DNA of 41,301 bases from Marinobacter sp. (GTDB lineage Bacteria; Pseudomonadota; Gammaproteobacteria; Pseudomonadales; Oleiphilaceae). The number at the start of each line of letters is the position of its first letter. Positions within the stretch are counted from its first letter, which is position 1. The translations under genes and the position numbers were made by a program. The stretch covers positions 1 to 41,301 of the forward strand of contig JAJUKC010000014.1 in assembly GCA_029264995.1 (NCBI GenBank), written 5' to 3'. The notes under the pieces were generated by a model. It worked only from the letters and a program-made list of their open reading frames with translations. It had not been told where the DNA came from and did no database searches. Shown piece by piece: positions 15,610 to 23,160 of this stretch.

Positions 15610-16623
15610 TCAGCCGTCATAGTCAACGCGGTCAACCAGCTTCACAGCCGCTTCGCGGTTGTTGGCGATTTCCTGCAGGGAGAGGTCGTCCGGGTTGATC
15701 TCACCCCACTCGGCTACCAGGCCAGAAGGCTTCACTTCCGGGTTCGCCGGGTACTCGGTGTTGGCTTCCGCGTAGATGCGCTGGGCTTCCGGTGAGGACA
15801 GGAATTCCATCAGCTTGATGGCATTGTCCTTGTTCGGCGCGCTCTTGGTGAGGGAAATGCCACTGATGTTTACGTGAGTGCCACGACCTTCGGCATTCGG
15901 GAATACCAGGTTAACCTGTTCGGCGATCGGGCGCTGGTTTTCGTCCATCAGCATGTTGCCGTAGTAGTAGCTGTTGCCAATGGAAATGTCGCAGACACCT
16001 TCAGCGATGGCTTTGATCTGGTCGCGATCGCCACCCTGGGGTTTGCGTGCCAGGTTTTCTTTGACGCCTTGCAGCCACTCTTCGGTCTTCTCTTCACCGT
16101 GGTGGGCGATCATGGAGGAGATCAGGGCGATGTTGTACGGGTGCTTGCCGCTGCGGGTACAGATGCGGCCTTCCCACTTGTCATCAGCCAGTTGCTCGTA
16201 TGTGGTGATCTCACCCTCTTCAACGCGATCTTTGGATGCGAAGATCAGGCGGCCACGAGTGGTCAGGGTGTACCACTTACCTTCCGGGTGGCGCAGGTTC
16301 TCCGGAATGTTCTTCTGCAGCGTGTCGGTTTCAACACCGGCAACCAGGTCTTTCTCAACCAGCTCGTTGATGCGGGAAATGTCGACAGTCATTACGACAT
16401 CCGCCGGGCTGTTGCGGCCTTCGCGCTCCAGGCGCTCGGAAAGGCCTTGCTTGGCAAACACAACGTTCGCTTCAATGCCGGTTTCTTCGGTGAAGGCGTT
16501 GAGCAGGGGTTCCAGCAGGTAAGCCTGGCGGTAGGAATAGATGTTGACCTCGCCGTCGGCGGAGGCGGACAGCGGCATGGCGGCCAGAGCGATGGCGGCA
16601 GTTGCGGCAAGTTTCATTCGCAT
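15610..16623 (-). CDS. Iron(III) ABC transporter substrate-binding protein (FbpA/FutA-like)
   Basis: 337 residues. Signal peptide MRMKLAATAAIALAAMPLSASA, then GEVNIYSYRQAYLLEPLLNA, the usual start of class-III ferric-binding proteins, with tyrosines in the first lobe. The later GNSYYYGNM carries the paired tyrosines that ligate Fe(III) in this family. PADVVMTVDISRINEL and TTRGRLIFASKDRV are also typical. It captures ferric iron in the periplasm and delivers it to the permease encoded next. AAGGA is eight bases upstream of the ATG. A promoter with an overlapping Fur-like box precedes it, consistent with iron repression. Confidence 0.93.
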   Translation of the reverse strand: MRMKLAATAAIALAAMPLSASADGEVNIYSYRQAYLLEPLLNAFTEETGIEANVVFAKQGLSERLEREGRNSPADVVMTVDISRINELVEKDLVAGVETDTLQKNIPENLRHPEGKWYTLTTRGRLIFASKDRVEEGEITTYEQLADDKWEGRICTRSGKHPYNIALISSMIAHHGEEKTEEWLQGVKENLARKPQGGDRDQIKAIAEGVCDISIGNSYYYGNMLMDENQRPIAEQVNLVFPNAEGRGTHVNISGISLTKSAPNKDNAIKLMEFLSSPEAQRIYAEANTEYPANPEVKPSGLVAEWGEINPDDLSLQEIANNREAAVKLVDRVDYDG

Positions 16624-16698
16624 AATGTTGATCCTTTCTGTCGCGTTGCTAAAAGGTGAGCGTTCACCTGTAAGTGAATGTTACAGGCAGTTAAAAAC

Positions 16699-16714
16699 GA
16701 CAACTATTCTCATT
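16699..16714. promoter_or_regulatory. Fur-box-like operator of the iron transporter
   Basis: On the minus strand AATGAGAATAGTTGTC matches the last 16 positions of the Fur consensus (AATGATAATCATTATC) at 12. It overlaps the predicted -10 of the binding-protein promoter, where Fur would block transcription under iron sufficiency. Confidence 0.6.
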
Positions 16715-16734
16715 GCTAACCGCGAATGAGTCAA
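16706..16734 (-). promoter_or_regulatory. Predicted promoter of the iron-binding protein gene
   Basis: Minus strand: TTGACT (16729-16734, five of six), a 17-base spacer, and GAGAAT (16706-16711, four of six). The transcript would have a leader of about 75 bases before the ATG at 16623. Confidence 0.5.
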
Positions 16735-16761
16735 TAACCCTTCGGGGATATTTTTCAGAAA

Positions 16762-16786
16762 ATAGTGTTATGCTTCATAACACTAT
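16762..16786. promoter_or_regulatory. Perfect 11-base inverted repeat upstream of the PilZ gene
   Basis: ATAGTGTTATG (16762-16772) and its exact reverse complement (16776-16786) flank CTT. It abuts TATAAG (16784-16789), a plausible plus-strand -10 element, so it looks like an operator for the PilZ gene. A near-perfect hairpin with a TTCG loop lies just upstream (16734-16753). Confidence 0.55.
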
Positions 16787-16817
16787 AAGAACGCAGCAAA
16801 TGGCAGGGTTTCCGAGC

Positions 16818-17096
16818 ATGGTCGGTAGTGATCGCAGAGAGCATAGCCGTACGGCAATGAGTGCAAAAGTGAAGTTGGTCCATGAGCAGCTGGGAGAATT
16901 CGTTTTCTCTACCCGTGACATCTCAGATGGCGGTGTGTTCATTGTGTTGGGTGAACAGGTTTTCGAGCCCTCCATAGGCGATTGCGTGACCGTTCAGGTG
17001 CAGGGGCTTCCTGTGCCGGCACCCATTCTGGATATGGTGGTGGTGCGCCGTACTATTGATGGCTTTGGGTTGCAGTTTGCCGATACTGCCGAATAG
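16818..17096 (+). CDS. PilZ-domain protein, putative c-di-GMP receptor
   Basis: 92 residues from the ATG at 16818; the whole protein is a PilZ domain. The two c-di-GMP-binding signatures are present: the RxxxR arm (DRREHSR at residues 5-11) and the D/NxSxxG motif (RDISDGGVF). PilZ proteins bind c-di-GMP and relay it to motility, adhesion or secretion machinery. Start choice: in-frame ATGs also exist at 16770 and 16800. The first lies inside the palindrome and the second lacks a ribosome site. AGGG nine bases before 16818 and the TATAAG upstream favour this one, but it is not certain. The gene is followed after 62 bases by a lipoprotein gene and then a degenerate HD-GYP gene. Confidence 0.8.
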   Translation: MVGSDRREHSRTAMSAKVKLVHEQLGEFVFSTRDISDGGVFIVLGEQVFEPSIGDCVTVQVQGLPVPAPILDMVVVRRTIDGFGLQFADTAE

Positions 17097-17158
17097 TTGG
17101 CGGAAGTGGATTCTATGATGGCGATAATGGACGCAGTTAAAAGAAAAGGTCTTGCCTG

Positions 17159-17755
17159 ATGAGTTCACCCACTTACCTGAGATTGATGGCCTTGGTGCTT
17201 GCTGTGCCGGTGGTGATGCTATCGGGCTGTGCCAGCTACTATACCCACTATGCGATGTTCCCTGCGGAGAACTCTGCGGGTGAAACCCGGCAGGTGCGAG
17301 TGAACTGGCAAAGCGCGGAATATCCTGAGTGGTGGCCGGGCAACAATCAGGCCACCACAATGAAGCTCGAAACCCAGTGCAGTGAACGGGTCTGGCGTAT
17401 TGCCGACAGCAGCCATGACAGTGCTGGTGATTGTGGTGATGGCATTCGTGCTTGTGGAGATCCGTCGCTGGACATTCTGGCGGCAACGGGTGCGCCGGCC
17501 ACAGAGCAGGCTGCCTGTTTAACGGTGAAAATGCCTCAAGGGAAAGGCCGCGTTGCCGATGTCGGCAGCCGCTTTGAGCTTCTGGTTTCCTGCCAGCCAG
17601 CAAAGTCCAACCTGATAAAGGATGGCGAAGAGGTGAATGTAGATTACATCCGCCCGTCTGCTGTCGCTTATACGGTCTACGCGAGAAAGGTGCCCCGGGG
17701 CTCTTTGAATGCCCGTCTGCCGGATTTCGACGAGACTCAATGTCTGGAAGATTGA
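17159..17755 (+). CDS. Putative lipoprotein of unknown function
   Basis: 198 residues. The lipoprotein signal peptide ends with the lipobox LSGC (Cys 24), then ASYYTHYAMF. The residue after the cysteine is Ala, not Asp, so outer-membrane sorting is expected. The mature part has about five further cysteines in its middle (QCSERVW, GDCGDGIRACGD, AACLTV), compatible with disulfides, and a C-terminal ...TQCLED. The ribosome site AAAGG lies nine bases before the ATG. No family recognised. It lies between a PilZ protein and a degenerate HD-GYP protein on the same strand, so a role linked to c-di-GMP signalling is possible but only by neighbourhood. Confidence 0.7.
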   Translation: MSSPTYLRLMALVLAVPVVMLSGCASYYTHYAMFPAENSAGETRQVRVNWQSAEYPEWWPGNNQATTMKLETQCSERVWRIADSSHDSAGDCGDGIRACGDPSLDILAATGAPATEQAACLTVKMPQGKGRVADVGSRFELLVSCQPAKSNLIKDGEEVNVDYIRPSAVAYTVYARKVPRGSLNARLPDFDETQCLED

Positions 17756-17932
17756 AGCCTGTCTGCTTTTCCCTGTGAGCTTGGTCACGCTGATACATTT
17801 CGTTGCCGAATGAAAATCTGAGTTACGACTTGTTGCGGTTTGGTGACGTTTGGCTACCAAATCGTAATGGAGTCTTGCCGCTAACGTGGCAAACTGGGAA
17901 CAGTCAAAGAATCCCTGTTCCCGAGGTGTTTA

Positions 17933-19240
17933 GTGGGCGTTCGTCAGAAAAAAATTGCGGCACATGATCTTGAGATCGGCATGTTCGTGTCGGATCTTGA
18001 TCGCCCCTGGCATCAAACACCGTTTCCCATCCAGGGATTTTACCTCCGTTCTGAAAACGATCTGAAAGCCGTTGTCTCCCACTGTAAGTGGGTGATGATC
18101 GACGTTGCTGAAACCCGCGAGGAAATCACCCTCGGGTCAGACAAGGTTCGCCCTTTTGCTCGACGTTCCAGCGCCCGTTCGGGCGGTCGGGAGGAGTTGC
18201 AGCTGGCGCCACTGAGTATTCGTGAACCGGTTGTTTACAAGAACGATGTCCCCCTCAGAAAAGAACTCAAAGCATCCCGCAAGCTCCTCAATGACGCGGA
18301 ATTGGCATTAAGCCGGATGTTCGAGACCGTTCAGGACGATCAGGTGCCGGATCTGCGCCCGGCTGCGGATGTGACCCGCCGCATGGTTGAGAGCGTTATT
18401 CGCCAGCCGAACGCGCTTTTGTGGCTAAGTCGTACCCGTCAGTACGATGATTTTGTGTATCGCCATGCTCTCAACACTTCCGTCTGGGCTCTGGTGTGTG
18501 GCCGGCAACTCGGTTTGAACGAAGGGCTGTTGAACCATCTGGGGGTAGGTTGCCTTTTGTCCCAGGTGGGTAAGACCGCACTACCTAAAGAAATGCTGGC
18601 TCGCGAACACCAGCTGTCCACCGAAGAATACGCAACTTATCGCACCTATGTGGAGCGTGGCTGCCAGATGCTGGAAGGCGCGGGTCTTTCCAGGGCCGTT
18701 ATGAGTGTGGTCCAGGGGCACCGTGAGCGCCACAATGGTTCTGGTTTCCCCCAGGGAGTTCGGGGCGATCGTATCCCCCTGCTGGCAAAGGTGGCAGGTA
18801 TTGCCGAGTTCTTTGAGTCTTTGATTGCGCCCAGGGGTGATCAGGATCCCATGACGCCGGCGAAAGCGGTATCGCTGCTGTACGACATGCGCAACATCGA
18901 GTTTCAGGAAGACCTTGTTGAGGCCTTTATCCAGGGCGTGGGTGTGTACCCGACCGGCACCTTGGTGGAGCTTTCTGATGGCCGGCGTGGGATTGTGGTA
19001 TCTCACTCTCCGGGAAGGCGGTTGTGGCCCAGTGTGATGGTCATGCAGGACGCGGAGCAACGCCCACTGAAATCAGCCAGGATTGTTGATCTGGCCCGGC
19101 ACAATGAGTCCCGGGCGGCTTCTGAACTGCTGACCGTACGCGAGTGTTTGCCCCATGGCACCGATGGCCTGGCCCCGGCCGGCTTCGATGTGACCGGTGC
19201 CGAGTCTCGCTGGTCCCTGGGTAAACTGATTAATCGATAA
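17933..19240 (+). CDS. Degenerate HD-GYP protein with N-terminal DUF3391-like domain
   Basis: 435 residues from a GTG with GAGGTG four bases upstream. Residues 1-130 look like the DUF3391 domain often found before HD-GYP domains (AAHDLEIGMFVSDLDRPW). Residues 170-345 align with an HD-GYP phosphodiesterase, but the catalytic residues are eroded. The first His is kept (178). The HD of HDIGK reads SQ (210-211, LLSQVGKTALP). The HP His is Tyr 239. The HHERxDGxGYP motif reads HRERHNGSGFP (263-273). The Asp of the ADxFDAL element is Glu 292. It is therefore unlikely to hydrolyse c-di-GMP and may act as a binding or scaffold protein. It follows PilZ and lipoprotein genes. Its 3' end overlaps the convergent lipoprotein gene by 11 bases. 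Confidence 0.85.
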   Translation: MGVRQKKIAAHDLEIGMFVSDLDRPWHQTPFPIQGFYLRSENDLKAVVSHCKWVMIDVAETREEITLGSDKVRPFARRSSARSGGREELQLAPLSIREPVVYKNDVPLRKELKASRKLLNDAELALSRMFETVQDDQVPDLRPAADVTRRMVESVIRQPNALLWLSRTRQYDDFVYRHALNTSVWALVCGRQLGLNEGLLNHLGVGCLLSQVGKTALPKEMLAREHQLSTEEYATYRTYVERGCQMLEGAGLSRAVMSVVQGHRERHNGSGFPQGVRGDRIPLLAKVAGIAEFFESLIAPRGDQDPMTPAKAVSLLYDMRNIEFQEDLVEAFIQGVGVYPTGTLVELSDGRRGIVVSHSPGRRLWPSVMVMQDAEQRPLKSARIVDLARHNESRAASELLTVRECLPHGTDGLAPAGFDVTGAESRWSLGKLINR

Positions 19241-20345
19241 GTATGCGTATCTGCTTGCGCACCCAGCGATAGGTGCCCTCCGGCCGGAAGTTCACCAGAA
19301 TTTCAGATTCACCGCCTTTGGGGCCGTCGACCACGTATTCCACTTCTGCCTCTTGCCAGCTTTCGGCATTGACATAAACATCGGCGGGGCGAGTGCTTTG
19401 GGCCTGTAGCTGCGCCAGTTGGGCGTTTCCATTGATCTTTCTGACTTTCACTGTCTTGATACCGTTGTCGCCGGCGGGGTGTGTGGCGTCTTCCGGTGAC
19501 AGGTAGTATTGCCGCGATAACGCCCGGGTGATGGCAGCAAGCTCCCTGCGCAAGTAATTTTGGGCTTGCTCGTTGTCGAATTCATCCATATTGCGTACGG
19601 ACTGAAGAATCCGTTCCCGAAGCGCCTCCAGGTCTTCCTTATAGTCGATATCCGGGTCCAGCTCTCCGTCGACAGGCCGTTCTGTGGCGTTATCTATTTC
19701 TTCCTGGGTTGGCGGTTGTCCGCACAGCGGGTCGTCTTCAGGGTAGAAGCAGATCTCCGCCAGGATCTGGTTGGCCGGTGAATTCTCGGCGGTAAATTCG
19801 CTGGTACTGACATTGAAGTTGACGGTGTTCGGCAGGTTGGGATTATCGAGCGCCCGATTGAGCTGGTTGATGACCCGCTCGCGGATATCGATGCCCTCAT
19901 CGTCGTCTACGTTCTCTGTCCAGTTCAGGGCCAGAAGGAAACGGGACAGGTTCATCAGTGTGCTGTTCTCAAACAGCAGCTGTTCACGAACCTGGTGGCT
20001 GCTCAGCCCCTCATCGTCTACGCCCGGCGTTTGCAGCTCGCTGCGGGTGTCTTCCAGAAATTCCAGGAAGGTAACGTATTCTCTGGCAGGAATCCCTTCT
20101 GCTATGACGAGGTTGCCAACCTTGAGTGAGAGTGTTTCGCCGGGGTAGTACCGGAATTCTCCGCGGGTGTTGGTTTTGCCGGACTGGCTGGCAGTCTGGT
20201 AGGTCAGCCCACTAACGCCCTGGAAATGGATCTGCCCGGTGCGGGTATCGTCAGATCCGGAGCTGCCGCCGCTGTCGAAACAGCCGGTCAGGGCGATGGC
20301 TGCAGAGAGTGGCAGAAGAAAACGGGTGAGGTGAGCGAGTTTCAT
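19230..20345 (-). CDS. Large putative lipoprotein of unknown function
   Basis: 371 residues. The signal peptide ends in the lipobox LTGC (Cys 22), followed by FDSGGSSGSDD, a flexible acidic linker. The next part (GQIHFQGVSGLTYQTASQSGKTNTRGEFRYYPG, residues 37-70) resembles a small beta-domain of the kind seen in bacterial surface lipoproteins. This is followed by a helical, acidic middle (LFENSTLMNLSRFLLALNW; DIRERVINQLNRAL) and a C-terminal beta part (VEYVVDGPKGGESEILVNFR). Two cysteines (ICFYPEDDPLCG) may pair. No family assigned with confidence. It is divergent from the YadGH-like exporter and overlaps the HD-GYP gene tail to tail by 11 bases. Confidence 0.75.
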   Translation of the reverse strand: MKLAHLTRFLLPLSAAIALTGCFDSGGSSGSDDTRTGQIHFQGVSGLTYQTASQSGKTNTRGEFRYYPGETLSLKVGNLVIAEGIPAREYVTFLEFLEDTRSELQTPGVDDEGLSSHQVREQLLFENSTLMNLSRFLLALNWTENVDDDEGIDIRERVINQLNRALDNPNLPNTVNFNVSTSEFTAENSPANQILAEICFYPEDDPLCGQPPTQEEIDNATERPVDGELDPDIDYKEDLEALRERILQSVRNMDEFDNEQAQNYLRRELAAITRALSRQYYLSPEDATHPAGDNGIKTVKVRKINGNAQLAQLQAQSTRPADVYVNAESWQEAEVEYVVDGPKGGESEILVNFRPEGTYRWVRKQIRILID

Positions 20346-20593
20346 GGCGTGTCGTACAATCCCTTCGCGTTGACCTGGAGCATCCGGTGGCCGGTGTCCG
20401 ATTTGTAAGTTGTTGTAACCGCATTATAGGGGTGGCAATTCTGCTATATCGGGAATCCTGTCGCAGTTTGAGGGTTTAGGTCATACGGCTTTGATTGGCT
20501 TTGTCCCTTGAATTTTCGGGCGTTGCCTCAATCAAATAGCTCTCTATCTTTTTAGCTCCTCTGGAGCCAGGTTTCTGAACAACGGTGGGGTGT

Positions 20594-21544
20594 ATGACCT
20601 ACGCACTGGATATTGAAGGGCTGACCAAGAATTACAGCGATGGTTTTCAGGCACTGAAAGGCATTGATCTGCACGTTCGGGAGGGTGATTTCTTTGCTTT
20701 GCTGGGCCCCAACGGAGCAGGCAAGTCCACCACTCTGGGGATTGTTTCCTCCCTGGTCAACAAGTCGGGCGGCAAGGTCAGGGTGTTTGGCCATGATATC
20801 GATACAGACCTCTCAAGCGCCAAACTTTCCCTGGGTGTGGTGCCCCAGGAGTTTAATTTCAATCAGTTCGAAAAAGTCGAGGACATCGTCACCACCCAGG
20901 CGGGTTATTACGGCATACCCCTGAGAACCGCTAAGGTATCTGCGGAAAAATACCTGAAGAAGCTGGGGCTGTGGGACAAACGGCACACCCCGGCCAGGAT
21001 GTTGTCCGGCGGGATGAAGCGCCGCCTGATGATTGCCCGGGCGCTGGTGCATGAACCCCGTTTGCTGATTCTTGACGAGCCGACGGCCGGTGTGGATATC
21101 GAGTTGCGCCGTTCCATGTGGCAATTCCTGGAAGAGATGAACCGCCAGGGCACCACTATCATTCTGACCACCCACTATCTGGAGGAGGCGGAAGCGCTTT
21201 GCCGCAACATTGCCATTATTGATCACGGGCAAATCATCCGGCACACCAGTAAGCGGGAGCTGCTGCAACAGCTCAGTGTGGAGACCTTCGTACTGGACAC
21301 CGAGCAGCCGTTAGAGAAAGCACCTGAGCTTAGTGCATTTCACGCCAGCCTGGATGACGATGGTGCGCTCGAAGTGGAGGTGGCCAAGGGGCAGGGCCTG
21401 AACGCCCTGTTTATCGAACTGGAGAATCTTGGTATTCGGGTGCTGAGCATGCGAACCAAGGCCAATCGGCTGGAGGAGTTGTTCGTTCGAATGGTTGAGG
21501 AAAATGCCCGGGAGGCAGAGAAAGCCAGCGGGGTGACGGCATGA
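20594..21544 (+). CDS. yadG: ABC-2 exporter ATPase (YadG-like)
   Basis: 316 residues from the ATG at 20594; a GTG three codons earlier is possible. Complete ATPase: Walker A GPNGAGKST (38-46), signature LSGGMKRRLMIARAL, Walker B LLILDEPTAGVD, switch His in LTTHYLEEAEAL. The C-terminal extension of about 90 residues is usual for the DrrA/YadG class. With the membrane protein encoded next it forms an ABC-2 exporter. E. coli YadGH is the closest described pair I recall, and its substrate is unknown. The stop overlaps the permease start (ATGA), so the two are translationally coupled. The divergent gene codes for a lipoprotein. Confidence 0.88.
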   Translation: MTYALDIEGLTKNYSDGFQALKGIDLHVREGDFFALLGPNGAGKSTTLGIVSSLVNKSGGKVRVFGHDIDTDLSSAKLSLGVVPQEFNFNQFEKVEDIVTTQAGYYGIPLRTAKVSAEKYLKKLGLWDKRHTPARMLSGGMKRRLMIARALVHEPRLLILDEPTAGVDIELRRSMWQFLEEMNRQGTTIILTTHYLEEAEALCRNIAIIDHGQIIRHTSKRELLQQLSVETFVLDTEQPLEKAPELSAFHASLDDDGALEVEVAKGQGLNALFIELENLGIRVLSMRTKANRLEELFVRMVEENAREAEKASGVTA

Positions 21545-22314
21545 CACCGCAGGCATTGTGGACAGCCTTCACAACCATCGTTATCCGCGAGGTTCGGCGC
21601 TTCACCCGGATCTGGCCGCAGACTCTGTTGCCCCCGGCCGTCACGATGACCCTGTATTTCATCATCTTTGGCAACCTGATTGGTTCCCGCATCGGTGAAA
21701 TGGGCGGCTACGACTATATGCAGTTTATTGTGCCCGGCCTGATCATGATGGCGGTGATCACCAACTCTTACTCCAATGTGGTGTCGTCGTTCTTCTCGAT
21801 GAAGTTCCAGCGCAGTATTGAGGAATTGCTGGTGTCGCCGGTGCCAAACTGGACGATACTGGCGGGCTATGTGGCTGGTGGTATGGCCCGGGGGCTGAGT
21901 ATCGGCCTGATCGTGACATTGCTGTCGCTGGCATTCACCCAGTTAAGTATTCACAACCTGCTGATGGTGGTTGTCACGGTGATTCTCACGTCGGCGCTGT
22001 TCTCTTTGGGTGGCTTCATCAACGCCATGCTGGCGACCAAGTTTGATGACATTTCCATTGTCCCGACCTTTGTTCTCACGCCGCTGACTTACCTTGGGGG
22101 TGTGTTCTACAGCATCGACATGCTGCCGTCGTTCTGGCAGGGCGTGTCCATGGCGAATCCGATCCTGTATATGGTCAACGGTTTTCGCTTCGGCATACTG
22201 GGTGTTTCGGACGTTAATCCGTTCGTGTCTCTTGGTATGATTCTGGTTTTCATCGTCTTGCTGGCGGCGGTTTCCTTGCGCATGCTTGCCCGCGGCAAGG
22301 GCATTCGACACTGA
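21541..22314 (+). CDS. yadH: ABC-2 exporter permease (YadH-like)
   Basis: 257 residues with six likely membrane segments (for example LLPPAVTMTLYFIIFGNLI, FIVPGLIMMAVITNSYSNVV and MILVFIVLLAAVSLRML). The ABC-2 signature region is visible in LLVSPVPNWTILAGYVAGG and FVLTPLTYLGGVFYSIDMLP. It pairs with the ATPase encoded immediately upstream, the start codon overlapping its stop by four bases. The substrate is unknown. It is 18 bases ahead of queF with no terminator between, so queF may be cotranscribed. Confidence 0.88.
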   Translation: MTPQALWTAFTTIVIREVRRFTRIWPQTLLPPAVTMTLYFIIFGNLIGSRIGEMGGYDYMQFIVPGLIMMAVITNSYSNVVSSFFSMKFQRSIEELLVSPVPNWTILAGYVAGGMARGLSIGLIVTLLSLAFTQLSIHNLLMVVVTVILTSALFSLGGFINAMLATKFDDISIVPTFVLTPLTYLGGVFYSIDMLPSFWQGVSMANPILYMVNGFRFGILGVSDVNPFVSLGMILVFIVLLAAVSLRMLARGKGIRH

Positions 22315-22332
22315 TTTTATTCCGGAACTGAT

Positions 22333-23151
22333 ATGGCTCTTGATAACGCGCCACTGGGCAAGTCCAGTGAATACCCGGATCAGTACGATCCGTCGCTGCT
22401 GTTCCCGGTGGCCCGGGACGAAAACCGCCGGCGAATCGGCCTGGACGATGGCCGCTGGCCCTGGTTTGGCGAGGACATGTGGCAGGCCTGGGAAATCTCC
22501 TGGCTGAAGCCTGGCGGTGTGCCTGCCGTGGCCTGGGGAGAAATCCGGTTTCCTGCGGCATCGCCTGCAATTATTGAGAGCAAATCCCTGAAATTGTACC
22601 TGAACTCTCTGAATCAGGCGGTGTTCTCGTCGGCCGAGCAGGTGGCCGAGACCATCACTCAGGATCTTTCGAGCGCCTGTGGCGCGGCGGTGGATGTGAC
22701 GCTTTTGAGTGTGGACGATTCGGCACCTGCGATTGGCCGACCGGAAGGGTATGAGTTGATTGATGATGAACCGGTAGAGCAGGTGGTCTACGACTATGCG
22801 CCCGAGTCGCTCACAGCCAGCGAGACGGTGGTCAGTGAAAGCTTGTGTTCACATCTTCTGAAAAGCAACTGCCCGGTGACCGGCCAGCCCGACTGGGCCA
22901 CGGTACTGATTCGTTATTCCGGGAGGAAGATTGATCGGGCCGGGTTGCTGCGTTACATCGTGAGCTTCCGTCAGAAACAGGATTTTCACGAGCACTGTGT
23001 TGAAACCGTCTTCACCGATCTGATGGCCAGGTGCCAGCCGGAATCCTTGATGGTGTGTGCCCGCTACACCCGGCGTGGTGGCCTGGATATCAATCCCTGG
23101 CGCAGCACCAGTGCCGAAGACAGCCCGGGCCCGAGGCTGGTACGGCAGTAG
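22333..23151 (+). CDS. queF: NADPH-dependent 7-cyano-7-deazaguanine reductase
   Basis: 272 residues, the long two-domain form typical of gammaproteobacteria. It reduces preQ0 to preQ1 (nitrile to amine, NADPH), the last free-base step before insertion into tRNA for queuosine. Motifs: the QueF substrate motif ESKSLK (82-87), the catalytic cysteine that forms a thioimide with the nitrile (Cys 180 in SNCPVTGQPDW), and the acid Asp 187. The C-terminal CARYTRRGGLDINPWRS is also conserved. It sits behind the YadGH-like exporter and is convergent with the cyclase gene. The later pathway enzymes Tgt and QueA are encoded in the same window about 14 kb away. Confidence 0.95.
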   Translation: MALDNAPLGKSSEYPDQYDPSLLFPVARDENRRRIGLDDGRWPWFGEDMWQAWEISWLKPGGVPAVAWGEIRFPAASPAIIESKSLKLYLNSLNQAVFSSAEQVAETITQDLSSACGAAVDVTLLSVDDSAPAIGRPEGYELIDDEPVEQVVYDYAPESLTASETVVSESLCSHLLKSNCPVTGQPDWATVLIRYSGRKIDRAGLLRYIVSFRQKQDFHEHCVETVFTDLMARCQPESLMVCARYTRRGGLDINPWRSTSAEDSPGPRLVRQ

Positions 23152-23160
23152 CAGCCTCGG

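Noticed and set aside
16713-16817. Longer PilZ protein starting at a TTG or at the ATGs at 16770 or 16800
   Set aside because: It would run through the palindrome and probable -10 element; the extra residues are not part of a PilZ domain. Kept as an open alternative only for 16800.
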